A DNA stretch of 17,290 nucleotides from URNF01 sp045649855 (GCA_045649855.1 JAZRQN010000138.1:1-17290); one strand, 5' to 3'; counted from the stretch's first letter, positions 1 through 6,484 are shown. Numbers and translations are program-made. Notes: a model not told the origin generated them from the letters alone.

Positions 1-529
1 AACTCTCAAAGCGCTTGCTGCTTAACCATGGGAAACAAAATATTTGTTTATCATAAGCAACCGCAATTGCCGACATTGCTCTAAAAGCTTCATTTCCGGC
101 AGCGGTAAGGGGATTTTCAAAGCGCTGATCGCTCAAGGAAAATAGATTTTTAATATCATCAGCCGTATATTTAATTTTGCTGTGTTCCAATCCTTTTAGC
201 ACCAGTTCTTTCACGGAAACATTCTCGGCAAACAGCGGATATGATTTATCCATATAGCATGAAAATTCCGCTAATTCATCCAACGAAATATATTCATTGT
301 TTATCTGCGCTCGTGGCTGTTCAAACAGAATGAAATTCTCCGGCTTGTGCTTGTACATGGATAACAAATAACTGATTGCCCAAATTCCGGAATCAATTTC
401 TCCAATCATCTCATTGATTCCAACAACGAAGGAAAACTTCGAATTGTTTAAAACGTCGTGAGCTGAATAAAAAGCAGAACTACAGTGAATATAACCATCG
501 TTAATAATGGTAATATTTTTTATTCTCAT
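1..529 (-). CDS. Degenerate ABC-ATPase-like protein, N-terminal part (runs off the window)
   Basis: An open frame of 176 residues starts at ATG 529 and leaves the window at position 1. A GAGGTG ribosome site lies about 7 bases upstream of the ATG. The protein starts MRIKNITIINDG. Around residues 36-58 it carries VVGINEMIGEIDSGIW, which sits where an ABC ATPase has its Walker A loop, but the GxGxGKS/T consensus is not intact. Further on, LSDQRFENPL resembles an altered ABC signature, followed by a hydrophobic strand and FCFPWLSSKRF. From memory, proteins of this kind occur in Clostridia annotated as ATP-binding cassette domain proteins; their role is unknown to me. The stretch is visibly more AT-rich than the genes to the right, which fits acquired DNA. 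The ATPase assignment is inference; the open frame and start are clear. Confidence 0.7.
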   Translation of the reverse strand, partial: MRIKNITIINDGYIHCSSAFYSAHDVLNNSKFSFVVGINEMIGEIDSGIWAISYLLSMYKHKPENFILFEQPRAQINNEYISLDELAEFSCYMDKSYPLFAENVSVKELVLKGLEHSKIKYTADDIKNLFSLSDQRFENPLTAAGNEAFRAMSAIAVAYDKQIFCFPWLSSKRFES

Positions 530-594
530 TATTGTATCACCTCACAATTTTTACATCCCAGACTACTATTGGACCTGGCATAGCACTAACTACG

Positions 595-659
595 AACACA
601 GGGGACGGTTCTATGTGTTACCCTGTGTTACCCTGTTCAGAGAACCGTCCCTTTGTGTT
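595..659. repeat. Palindromic GGGGACGGTTC repeat
   Basis: GGGACGGTTCT at 602-612 pairs perfectly with AGAACCGTCCC at 641-651. The outer bases AACACA (595-600) pair with TGTGTT (654-659), giving a long imperfect hairpin. It lies just past the stop of the lipoprotein gene, so it could also act on that transcript. Dispersed repeats with this core are common in clostridial genomes. A related copy in the opposite orientation lies at 1443-1467. Confidence 0.8.
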
Positions 660-681
660 CTGTGTTCTTTTTGTTCGTGTG

Positions 682-1422
682 TTATTGATAGCGATAGGGT
701 ATATCATATGCTTTTGCATACGCTTCGGCTTTCGATTCGGGTTCAACAGTCAAAACTACCTGTTCGGGAAAAACAAATATATTCCACTCCGGAAACGTAA
801 CGACGGAGGAAGGAATTATAATTTCTTGCAAAGCAGTCGGATGATATCCGAACGCATCTCCGAGGATTTCCGTTACGGTGGACGGGACGGTGTATGTCGT
901 TGCAGACTGTCCCTCAGGATATGCAATCAAAACCGTTTTATCTTTGTTATACAGAATACCATCCTCTGCACAGAACAGCTCATTTTCTGGATCGACAGAA
1001 ATTTCGGTTAAAGCAGTACAACGAAAAAACGGATGACTGTCAATTTGTTGCACACCACGCGGAATGGTTACTTTGGCTAAACTGTAGCATCGATAAAACG
1101 GTGCGCCATCTATTACCGTCAGCGTGTCAGGCAGTTCAATATTCGTCATATGCGTATGCTGATAAAAAGCGTTGCAACCCAACACCTTCACAGGTTTTCC
1201 GTTGATCTCATCCGGGACACGAACGGTGGCTGCTGTGGAGTCGTTGTGTTCGGTGATGATAATGTATCCGTCTTTTTCCTCGTACGCATACGGAGTGTAT
1301 GTTTGCGAGTCGGAAGCGGTTGCGGAGTTGTCGGTTGTCGAAGACTCGGATGTTGTTTGCTGACAGCCGAACAGCATAGAAAGACAAGCACATATCAACA
1401 ATAAGCATATTATTTTTTTCAT
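682..1422 (-). CDS. BspA-like leucine-rich-repeat lipoprotein
   Basis: This is a predicted 246-residue surface lipoprotein. I start it at ATG 1422, giving MKKIICLLLICACLSMLFGCQQ: two lysines, a hydrophobic core and a lipobox LFGC whose cysteine would be acylated. A longer frame reaches 1542, but the extra part is translated repeat DNA with no signal peptide. After a Ser/Thr-rich linker (about residues 21-40) come LRR_5/TpLRR-type units, with phrases such as VRVPDEINGKPVKVLGCNAF, IELPDTLTVIDGAPFYRC, VTIPRGVQQIDSHPFFRC and EILYNKD-like spacing. Such proteins bind host or microbial surfaces in some bacteria; the ligand here cannot be told. The gene is bracketed by inverted repeats. I see no convincing promoter of its own; upstream is only a weak GGA ribosome site. 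Confidence 0.8.
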   Translation of the reverse strand: MKKIICLLLICACLSMLFGCQQTTSESSTTDNSATASDSQTYTPYAYEEKDGYIIITEHNDSTAATVRVPDEINGKPVKVLGCNAFYQHTHMTNIELPDTLTVIDGAPFYRCYSLAKVTIPRGVQQIDSHPFFRCTALTEISVDPENELFCAEDGILYNKDKTVLIAYPEGQSATTYTVPSTVTEILGDAFGYHPTALQEIIIPSSVVTFPEWNIFVFPEQVVLTVEPESKAEAYAKAYDIPYRYQ

Positions 1423-1442
1423 CTCAATCATTCCAATCGTAA

Positions 1443-1467
1443 GTAACACAGAACCGTCCCCTGTGTT
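1443..1467. repeat. Second GGGGACGGTTC repeat copy, inverted
   Basis: This segment contains AACACAGAACCGTCCCCTG. Its reverse complement matches 595-621 except for a small gap inside the GGTTCT(AT)GTGTTAC part. It lies about 20 bases upstream of the lipoprotein start, so the two copies bracket that gene in inverted orientation. Confidence 0.75.
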
Positions 1468-1500
1468 AACCTGCTGATGTGTTTTGCTTCTTCCCCAAAA

Positions 1501-1531
1501 CAAAAAAACAAGCCGTCGTTTTGCGGCTTGT
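1501..1531 (-). terminator. Intrinsic terminator of the small transcript
   Basis: On the minus strand ACAAGCCG (1531-1524) pairs with CGGCTTGT (1515-1508), with an 8-base loop. A run of seven T (1508-1502) overlaps and follows the arm. It ends the transcript that starts near 1652. Confidence 0.75.
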
Positions 1532-1652
1532 GCATGGTTCAAAGGGTTTTATATACAGGGGGAATTCACCCAAAGGCATGACATGAGCACGAGCCGCGCA
1601 AAAAATGTTGTTCTGCCGACTGTACCATGTCAAACACCCCCTCATCTATTCT
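1502..1652 (-). ncRNA. Small transcript, about 150 nt; structured RNA or short-peptide mRNA
   Basis: This unit is defined by a strong promoter (1659-1687) and an intrinsic terminator (1501-1531). Two pairings are possible inside it. A GGGGG tract near 1640 can pair with CCCCC near 1558, and TGACATG near 1630 can pair with CATGTCA near 1585. Together they would hide both a ribosome site and an ATG at 1628. It could be a regulatory RNA, a tiny mRNA, or both. I do not recognise it as 6S, SRP, tmRNA or RNase P RNA. Start and end are inferred from the promoter and terminator. Confidence 0.45.
1566..1628 (-). CDS. Possible 20-residue peptide
   Basis: The frame is ATG at 1628 to TGA at 1566, coding MVQSAEQHFLRGSCSCHAFG. 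An AGGGGG ribosome site ends about 7-8 bases before the ATG. It lies wholly inside the small transcript at 1502-1652. The CSCH segment suggests possible metal or thiol chemistry, but a 20-residue frame can occur by chance. I know no matching family. Site and start are good; coding status is uncertain, since the same bases can form a stem covering the start. Confidence 0.3.
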   Translation of the reverse strand: MVQSAEQHFLRGSCSCHAFG

Positions 1653-1658
1653 ATTTTT

Positions 1659-1687
1659 ATCATATCAAATCGCCGTGTGTTTGTCAA
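1659..1687 (-). promoter_or_regulatory. Sigma-A promoter of the small transcript
   Basis: The -35 is TTGACA (1687-1682) and the -10 is TATGAT (1664-1659), with exactly 17 bases between them. This is one of the best promoters in the window. The predicted start is near 1652. Confidence 0.8.
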
Positions 1688-1717
1688 TGTTGCGTTTTCT
1701 TCGAAAAAATTCGAATG

Positions 1718-1754
1718 CGGAAAACCGCATCACGTTACGTGATGCGGTTTTCCG
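1718..1754 (-). terminator. Hairpin terminator overlapping the 3' end of mazF
   Basis: A perfect 17-bp stem (1718-1734 with 1738-1754) has a 3-base loop, which is the mazF stop codon TAA itself. On the minus strand a T-rich stretch follows a few bases after the stem, within TTCGAATTTTTTCGAA. The toxin's last residues are therefore coded by the stem. The T run is offset, so termination efficiency is uncertain. Confidence 0.65.
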
Positions 1755-2106
1755 TTACATCGGCATTCAGACCGAAACTGATCTGCAAGGCTTCGTCTAC
1801 CCTATTCATCGACAGCTCGTCCAACCGTCCCATATGTTCTTTCAACCGTCTTTTATCGATGGTGCGAATCTGTTCGAGCAAAACGATGGAATCTCGCGCC
1901 AAACCGCTGGCGGTGGATTGTACCTGGATATGGGTCGGCAGATTTGCCTTATCCTTTTGGCTGGTGATGGCGGCGGCGATCACGGTGGGACTGAACCGAT
2001 TTCCCACGTTGTTCTGCACGATAAGCACAGGGCGCACACCACCTTGTTCAGAGCCTATGACGGGGCTCAAATCGGCATAATAAATGTCTCCTCTGCGGAC
2101 ATTCAT
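1735..2106 (-). CDS. mazF: MazF/PemK-type endoribonuclease toxin, EndoA-like
   Basis: A predicted 123-residue sequence-specific mRNA interferase. MNVRRGDIYYADLSPVIGSE begins the typical fold, followed by GGVRPVLIVQNNVGN, then FSPTVIAAAIT and PTHI, and later RDSIVLLEQIRTIDKRRL. Arg25 and Thr48 fall where the catalytic pair lies in B. subtilis EndoA, which it resembles along its length. I start at ATG 2106, 7-8 bases after AAGGAG; an in-frame GTG three codons earlier overlaps that site. The last ten residues (NADVTENRIT) look like an extension read through the terminator stem. EndoA-type toxins are normally preceded by a small antitoxin gene; none is visible here, and the next gene is divergent. 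Confidence 0.93.
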   Translation of the reverse strand: MNVRRGDIYYADLSPVIGSEQGGVRPVLIVQNNVGNRFSPTVIAAAITSQKDKANLPTHIQVQSTASGLARDSIVLLEQIRTIDKRRLKEHMGRLDELSMNRVDEALQISFGLNADVTENRIT

Positions 2107-2177
2107 GCTTTTCACTCCTTGTGCTTTTTGATTTCACAATCAGTATTGCCACGGTGCAAAATCTTTATGCAATACAT

Positions 2178-2206
2178 ACTATGCGGCACACAAAAAGTTT
2201 GTCCAA
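2178..2206 (-). promoter_or_regulatory. Candidate mazF promoter
   Basis: TTGGAC (2206-2201) and CATAGT (2183-2178) are separated by 17 bases, about 70 bases upstream of the mazF ATG. The -10 is a modest match, so this is tentative. Confidence 0.35.
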
Positions 2207-2214
2207 AAATAGTG

Positions 2215-2243
2215 TTTATTTTTTGCATAATATATGTTATACT
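2215..2243 (+). promoter_or_regulatory. Candidate promoter of the DUF4364-pncB-cca operon
   Basis: A good -10, TATACT (2238-2243), lies about 40 bases before the TTG start. At 17 bases the -35 position reads TTTATT, a weak match. The stretch is AT-rich and there is no better candidate. Confidence 0.4.
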
Positions 2244-2284
2244 GAAATATATATAACCATTATCGCAAAATGGAGGCGTACATT

Positions 2285-2863
2285 TTGGCAAATGCATTTA
2301 CAGCAGGCGTAGAGCCGGGCGGCTTACGCTCCATGGAAGAAATCAAAACACTCGTTTGCTATCTTTTGCACAGTGTGAAAGAACCCGTTGCGCGCGAGAT
2401 GATTTTAGAGATCATTGCAGGCAACGGTATGGCGAACTTTTTCGATACGGGTGCCGCGATCGAAGATCTGATCAAACGCGGACACATTGCAGAAAGCGGC
2501 AGCGGTATGCTGGGCATCACGGCGACAGGCAGTGAGATTGCCGAAGTGCTGGATGTCAGTCTGCCTTACGTATTACGCGAACGATCGGTCAAGATTGCCT
2601 TGCAGTTGCTCACCCGTATGCGCAGACAGCGGGATGCGCACGTGGAGATCAACGAGACCGACCACGGACATATGGTAACCTTGCAACTCAAAGACGGCGA
2701 ACGCACCATGATGGAAGTTACCGTTGCCGCCGCTGACAGCTTGCAGGCCGCCGCTATCAAACAGAACTTTTTGAACGATCCGACCTTCTTATACCGCACC
2801 ACCATCGCCGTTCTCAACGGACAGATCGACGAAGACGGCAGAGGGTTGCGTGTACTCCTGTAA
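2285..2863 (+). CDS. DUF4364 family protein, putative winged-helix regulator
   Basis: A 192-residue protein of the DUF4364 family, found mainly in Clostridia. I choose TTG 2285 as the start: GGAGG at 2272-2276 sits 8 bases before it, and the protein then begins (M)ANAFTAGVEPGGLRS, the usual family opening. An ATG at 2270 overlaps this ribosome site and would add five residues. The first third (EIKTLVCYLLHSV... IEDLIKRGHIAE... LGITATGSEIAEVL) has the pattern of a winged-helix DNA- or RNA-binding domain. The remainder is an alpha/beta domain ending RTTIAVLNGQIDEDGRGLRVLL. The exact role is not established. It leads an operon: pncB starts 28 bases after its stop. Confidence 0.88.
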   Translation: MANAFTAGVEPGGLRSMEEIKTLVCYLLHSVKEPVAREMILEIIAGNGMANFFDTGAAIEDLIKRGHIAESGSGMLGITATGSEIAEVLDVSLPYVLRERSVKIALQLLTRMRRQRDAHVEINETDHGHMVTLQLKDGERTMMEVTVAAADSLQAAAIKQNFLNDPTFLYRTTIAVLNGQIDEDGRGLRVLL

Positions 2864-2891
2864 CCGATCGGCAAAAGAAAGGATGTTGAAT

Positions 2892-4352
2892 ATGAATCGT
2901 ACCACTTCGTTTGAACGTAACAACCTCACCATGTTGACCGACTTTTACGAGATCACCATGGCGAACGGTTTTTTTGAGACGGGCAACCGCGATCGCATTG
3001 CCTACTTTGATATGTTCTATCGCCGCGTGCCGGACGGCGGCGGTTTCGCCATTATGGCGGGTGTGGAACAGTTGGTGCAATATCTGAAAAACCTCTCGTT
3101 CACCGAAGAGGATATTGCATTTTTGGAAAGCAAAAAGCTGTTCAATGCTGAGTTCCTCGACTATCTGCGCAACTTCAAATTCGAATGTGATGTATGGGCC
3201 GTGCCGGAAGGTACTCCCATTTTCCCGCACGAGCCGATCGTTACTGTGCGCGGCCCTGCCATGCAGGCGCAGTTCATCGAAACGATGATTCTGCTCACCG
3301 TCAACCACCAGACCCTCATTGCCACCAAGGCAAACCGCATCGTGCGTGCTTCCGAGGGAAAAGCGGTGCTGGAATTCGGTTCTCGCCGTGCGCAAGGCTA
3401 CGACGGCGCTATCTACGGTGCCAGAGCGGCGTATATCGGCGGTTGTGTGGGTACTGCCTGTACTATCGCTGATCGCGATTTCGGTATCCCTGCGTTGGGG
3501 ACAATGGCGCACAGTTGGGTACAGTTGTTTGACACCGAACTGGAAGCGTTCAAAGCGTACGCACGCACCTATCCGAAATCCTGCGTGCTGTTGGTGGATA
3601 CCTACAACGTCTTGAAATCGGGTATTCCCAACGCCATTCGTACCTATCACGAAGTCTTGGAACCGATGGGTTGCCGTCTGAAAGGCATTCGCATCGATTC
3701 GGGCGACATTACATATCTCAGCAAAAAAGCCCGACAGATGCTGGACGCGGCAGGGCTCACCGATTGCGCCATCACCGCTTCCAATTCGCTGGACGAATAC
3801 ATCATCCGCGACATGAGCCGTCAGGGCGCTAAAATCGACAGCTACGGTGTCGGCGAGCGACTCATCACCGCCGCTTCCGATCCCGTGTTCGGCGGTGTGT
3901 ACAAGCTTGCCGCCATCGAGGACGGCGACGGTAATATCGTTCCGCGTATCAAGGTGAGCGAAAATATCGCCAAGATCACCAATCCCTGCTTCAAAAAATT
4001 GTGGCGCTTGTATGACAGAGAAAGCGGCAAAGCGCTTGCCGACGTACTGACCTTGCGCGATGAAGTGATCGATGACAGCCAAGATTATGAGATCTTTGAT
4101 CCCGAGCACACCTGGAAACGCAAACTGGTGTACAACTTCAAAGCAGTGGAACTGCAACAGCAGTTGTTCAAAAACGGTGAATGCGTATACGAACTGCCCA
4201 CCGCAGACGAACTGCGCAACTACTGCAAACAACAGGTGGATTTGCTGTGGGATGAAGTGCTGCGTTTTGAAAATCCGCATAAATACTACGTTGACCTGTC
4301 GCAAAGACTGTGGGACGAAAAACACGCTTTGCTCGCACACCACAACAAATGA
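2892..4352 (+). CDS. pncB: Nicotinate phosphoribosyltransferase
   Basis: It makes nicotinate mononucleotide from nicotinate and PRPP with ATP hydrolysis, the entry step of NAD salvage in the cytoplasm. The 486-residue protein opens with LTMLTDFYEITMANG, the usual N-terminus of the family. It contains EFGSRRAQGYDGAIYGARAA and GTMAHSWVQLFDTELEAF (His207 falls where the transiently phosphorylated histidine is known in the family). DTYNVLKSGIPNAI and GIRIDSGDITYLSKKAR (phosphate binding) follow, then YGVGERLI. ATG 2892 is chosen because AAAGGA lies at a suitable distance; the ATG at 2883 is too close to it. It is the second gene of the operon, and its TGA overlaps the cca start. No defect seen. 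Confidence 0.95.
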   Translation: MNRTTSFERNNLTMLTDFYEITMANGFFETGNRDRIAYFDMFYRRVPDGGGFAIMAGVEQLVQYLKNLSFTEEDIAFLESKKLFNAEFLDYLRNFKFECDVWAVPEGTPIFPHEPIVTVRGPAMQAQFIETMILLTVNHQTLIATKANRIVRASEGKAVLEFGSRRAQGYDGAIYGARAAYIGGCVGTACTIADRDFGIPALGTMAHSWVQLFDTELEAFKAYARTYPKSCVLLVDTYNVLKSGIPNAIRTYHEVLEPMGCRLKGIRIDSGDITYLSKKARQMLDAAGLTDCAITASNSLDEYIIRDMSRQGAKIDSYGVGERLITAASDPVFGGVYKLAAIEDGDGNIVPRIKVSENIAKITNPCFKKLWRLYDRESGKALADVLTLRDEVIDDSQDYEIFDPEHTWKRKLVYNFKAVELQQQLFKNGECVYELPTADELRNYCKQQVDLLWDEVLRFENPHKYYVDLSQRLWDEKHALLAHHNK

Positions 4353-5536
4353 GCGGACAAGTTGACATCCTGCAAATGCCATGTGCACCTGCCGCTCTCA
4401 TCCATCGGCTGAACGCCGCCGGGTTTGAGGCGTTTGCGGTTGGCGGTTGCGTCAGAGATACACTGTTGGGACTGTCCCCTGACGATTGGGACATCACCAC
4501 TTCTGCCACACCCGAACAAACCAAAGCCGTGTTTGCCGATTGCCGCGTCATCGAGACGGGTTTGCAACACGGTACGGTTACCGTGCGGTATGAACACCAA
4601 AATTATGAGATCACCACCTATCGCGTGGACGGCTCGTATCACGATAACCGTCATCCGGATGCCGTTTCCTTTACAAATTCACTGTTCGAAGATGTAAAGC
4701 GAAGAGACTTTACCGTTAATGCAATGGTATGGCATCCTGCGGAGGGCATCGGTGATTTCTTTGACGGACAAACCGATCTCAAAAACAAGGTGTTGCGCAC
4801 GGTGGGAGACCCTATCAAGCGGTTTTCGGAAGATGCACTGCGTATTTTACGGTTACTGCGCTTTTCTGCGACATACGGTTTGACCGCAGAACCACAGACA
4901 AAATCCGCCGCCTGCGCTCTTGCGTCGCATTTGCAGAATATCGCTGTGGAACGTGTTCGAGTGGAACTGGAAAAACTGCTGTGCGGCGACTTTGCCGCCG
5001 CTGTGATCGGTGATTTCGCGGAAATTTGGCAGGTTATCCTGCCCGAAGTGGATATGACAAGTGTTATCGCTTTACAAAAACTCCCCAAAGAGCCTGTTTT
5101 GCGGTGGGCATATCTGTTACAAGACGCGCCGGCAGAAGCGATTTTACGGCGGTTGAAAGCGGATAATGCCACCATTTCGCAGGTGTGTACGCTGATAAAC
5201 GGGCGTTCTCTCTCCCCGACCACCGACCGCATCTCTTTAAAACACGCATTGCACAGATATGGTGAAACAACGCTGCGTGGTATCATTGCGTTACAAAGCG
5301 TGTGCGGTGATGCGGCGCGTTGGGCGGAAACGGAAGCGGCGTTGCAAACGCTTTTAAAAACCAAGCCGTGTTATCGATTGAAAGATTTACAGATCACGGG
5401 CGAACATCTGCTGTCCTGCGGACTGCAAGGACGCAAGGTCGGTGAAATGCTGGAGTATCTGCTCACCGCCGTGATGGAAGAAACCTGTGAAAACGAAACC
5501 GGTGCTTTGCTGACACTGGTAAAACAGAATATATAA
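4349..5536 (+). CDS. cca: CCA-adding tRNA nucleotidyltransferase
   Basis: Adds or repairs the 3' CCA end of tRNAs. The 395-residue class II enzyme has FAVGGCVRDTLLG (residues 29-41), the catalytic DxD in SPDDWDITTSAT (Asp46 and Asp48), and the RRDFTVNAM motif (118-126). GDPIKRFSEDALRILRLLRF follows in the template-like amino-acid region. No C-terminal HD phosphohydrolase motif is visible, as is usual in Firmicutes. I start at ATG 4349 inside an ATGA overlap with the pncB stop, which suggests translational coupling; a longer frame to 4310 lies inside pncB. From sequence alone I cannot exclude an A-adding or CC-adding member in a genome with split enzymes. Confidence 0.92.
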   Translation: MSGQVDILQMPCAPAALIHRLNAAGFEAFAVGGCVRDTLLGLSPDDWDITTSATPEQTKAVFADCRVIETGLQHGTVTVRYEHQNYEITTYRVDGSYHDNRHPDAVSFTNSLFEDVKRRDFTVNAMVWHPAEGIGDFFDGQTDLKNKVLRTVGDPIKRFSEDALRILRLLRFSATYGLTAEPQTKSAACALASHLQNIAVERVRVELEKLLCGDFAAAVIGDFAEIWQVILPEVDMTSVIALQKLPKEPVLRWAYLLQDAPAEAILRRLKADNATISQVCTLINGRSLSPTTDRISLKHALHRYGETTLRGIIALQSVCGDAARWAETEAALQTLLKTKPCYRLKDLQITGEHLLSCGLQGRKVGEMLEYLLTAVMEETCENETGALLTLVKQNI

Positions 5537-5571
5537 AAAAGAACTTTCTCAAACGAGAAAGTTCTTTTTTT
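5537..5571. terminator. Bidirectional terminator between cca and the AraC gene
   Basis: AAAAGAACTTTCTC pairs with GAGAAAGTTCTTTT around a four-base loop (about 5551-5554), with A and T runs on the two sides, so it can stop transcription from both convergent genes. The cca stop is in its A run, and the AraC stop codon (5549-5551) lies at the loop edge. Confidence 0.85.
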
Positions 5572-6382
5572 GTCGATATGTCCGCGGAGAAACCAAAAAG
5601 GTTTCGCGGAAACACTTTGTGTAATACGCCGGATCATCAAATCCGACCGCTCGCGCAATATCGGTGATGGAAAGGGTCGTTTCACACAGTAGCTCCAACG
5701 ATTTTTCCAGACGATAACGGCGCAAATACACCGAAAAATTATCTCCGAAATGCAATTTGAACTGTCTACAGAAATGCCCCTGACTGACAAATAATGCCGC
5801 CGCCATGTCGGCGGAGGTAATCGTTTCCGCATACCGATCGCGCAGAACGGTCAGCACCTGCCGCGTGAACACCTCTTCGCGCGGACGATCCACCGCTCTC
5901 AAATATCCTTGCCGTTTCAGATAGGCAAACAACAGTAGCAACCGCCCTTGCACTTCCATTCGCCAACCATCCGCACGGGACAACAGCGCATCGTACACCT
6001 GCAGTACCGCCTCCCCTACTTCGCGCTCGTGTACCACAGGGGTGAGCACCACCGCGCCTTCTTCCAGCGCCTTGACGAGTACCGCATCCTGCAACAAAGC
6101 AGCGTCAAAGCAGATACAACGGTTGACATAGATCGAACCTTTCGAAATCGCGGTGTAGTGCAATTCATACGGCGACACCAAAAAGGTGTCCCCTGCGTGC
6201 ACTGCATACGTTCGGTTACCCACATGCAATGTCGCCTCGCCATTGAGGATGGTAACCATCTCAATTTCGCGGTGGTTATGACAAAAGGTGGTTTCGTTTT
6301 CGCTCAACGGTTTCTCCCAATCACGCGCATACACCGCAATGGGCAATCCGTCGTATCGCTCTTTGAAATCATCGCACAGCAT
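5549..6382 (-). CDS. AraC-family transcriptional regulator
   Basis: A 277-residue regulator. Residues about 30-80 are a cupin-type sensor domain: HNHREIEMVTILNGEATLHVGN, then AGDTFLVSPYELHY. The last hundred residues are two helix-turn-helix units: ITSADMAAALFVSQGHFCRQFKLHFG, followed by LSITDIARAVGFDDPAYYTKCFRE and the terminal SPRTYRQ signature. The ATG at 6382 follows a GGTG site. The ligand is probably a sugar or glycoside, inferred from the neighbours. It diverges from a hydrolase-like gene, and the promoters overlap (6428-6472). The last six codons (KKNFLV) are coded by the terminator stem. Confidence 0.92.
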   Translation of the reverse strand: MLCDDFKERYDGLPIAVYARDWEKPLSENETTFCHNHREIEMVTILNGEATLHVGNRTYAVHAGDTFLVSPYELHYTAISKGSIYVNRCICFDAALLQDAVLVKALEEGAVVLTPVVHEREVGEAVLQVYDALLSRADGWRMEVQGRLLLLFAYLKRQGYLRAVDRPREEVFTRQVLTVLRDRYAETITSADMAAALFVSQGHFCRQFKLHFGDNFSVYLRRYRLEKSLELLCETTLSITDIARAVGFDDPAYYTKCFRETFLVSPRTYRQKKNFLV

Positions 6383-6394
6383 TGTATCACCACA

Positions 6395-6425
6395 TCAATT
6401 TAATCATAGATTTCGTCAATTATTT
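6395..6425. promoter_or_regulatory. Candidate AraC operator: direct repeat phased by 21 bases
   Basis: TCAATTTAAT (6395-6404) and TCAATTATTT (6416-6425) are direct repeats whose starts are 21 bases apart, two helical turns. Paired AraC-type sites commonly show this spacing. The second half-site ends two bases before the -35 of the plus-strand promoter, as expected for an activator. The motif is AT-rich, so chance is possible. Confidence 0.4.
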
Positions 6426-6427
6426 CA

Positions 6428-6456
6428 TTGAAACATCAACTGTATTATAGTACGAT
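6428..6456 (+). promoter_or_regulatory. Promoter of the hydrolase-like gene
   Basis: TTGAAA (6428-6433), a 17-base spacer and TACGAT (6451-6456). It overlaps the oppositely directed AraC-gene promoter. Confidence 0.55.
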
Positions 6457-6472
6457 AAATGTATTAAGTCAA
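6444..6472 (-). promoter_or_regulatory. Promoter of the AraC-family gene
   Basis: TTGACT (6472-6467), a 17-base spacer and a perfect TATAAT (6449-6444). It lies inside the opposing promoter region, so polymerase binding to one should hinder the other. Confidence 0.7.
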
Positions 6473-6484
6473 GGAGGGATAGGT

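Noticed and set aside
1423..1542. N-terminal extension of the lipoprotein to 1542
   Set aside because: It translates the inverted repeat and the terminator of the small transcript; the signal peptide and lipobox begin only at ATG 1422.
2112..2297. A 61-codon minus-strand frame just upstream of mazF, as a possible antitoxin
   Set aside because: It overlaps the mazF ribosome site and runs through AT-rich promoter DNA; it lacks a DNA-binding or acidic toxin-binding pattern and has no ribosome site of its own.
2814..4388. A 524-codon minus-strand frame opposite pncB
   Set aside because: pncB on the plus strand is complete and motif-rich; the antisense frame is His/Val/Phe-rich without family features.
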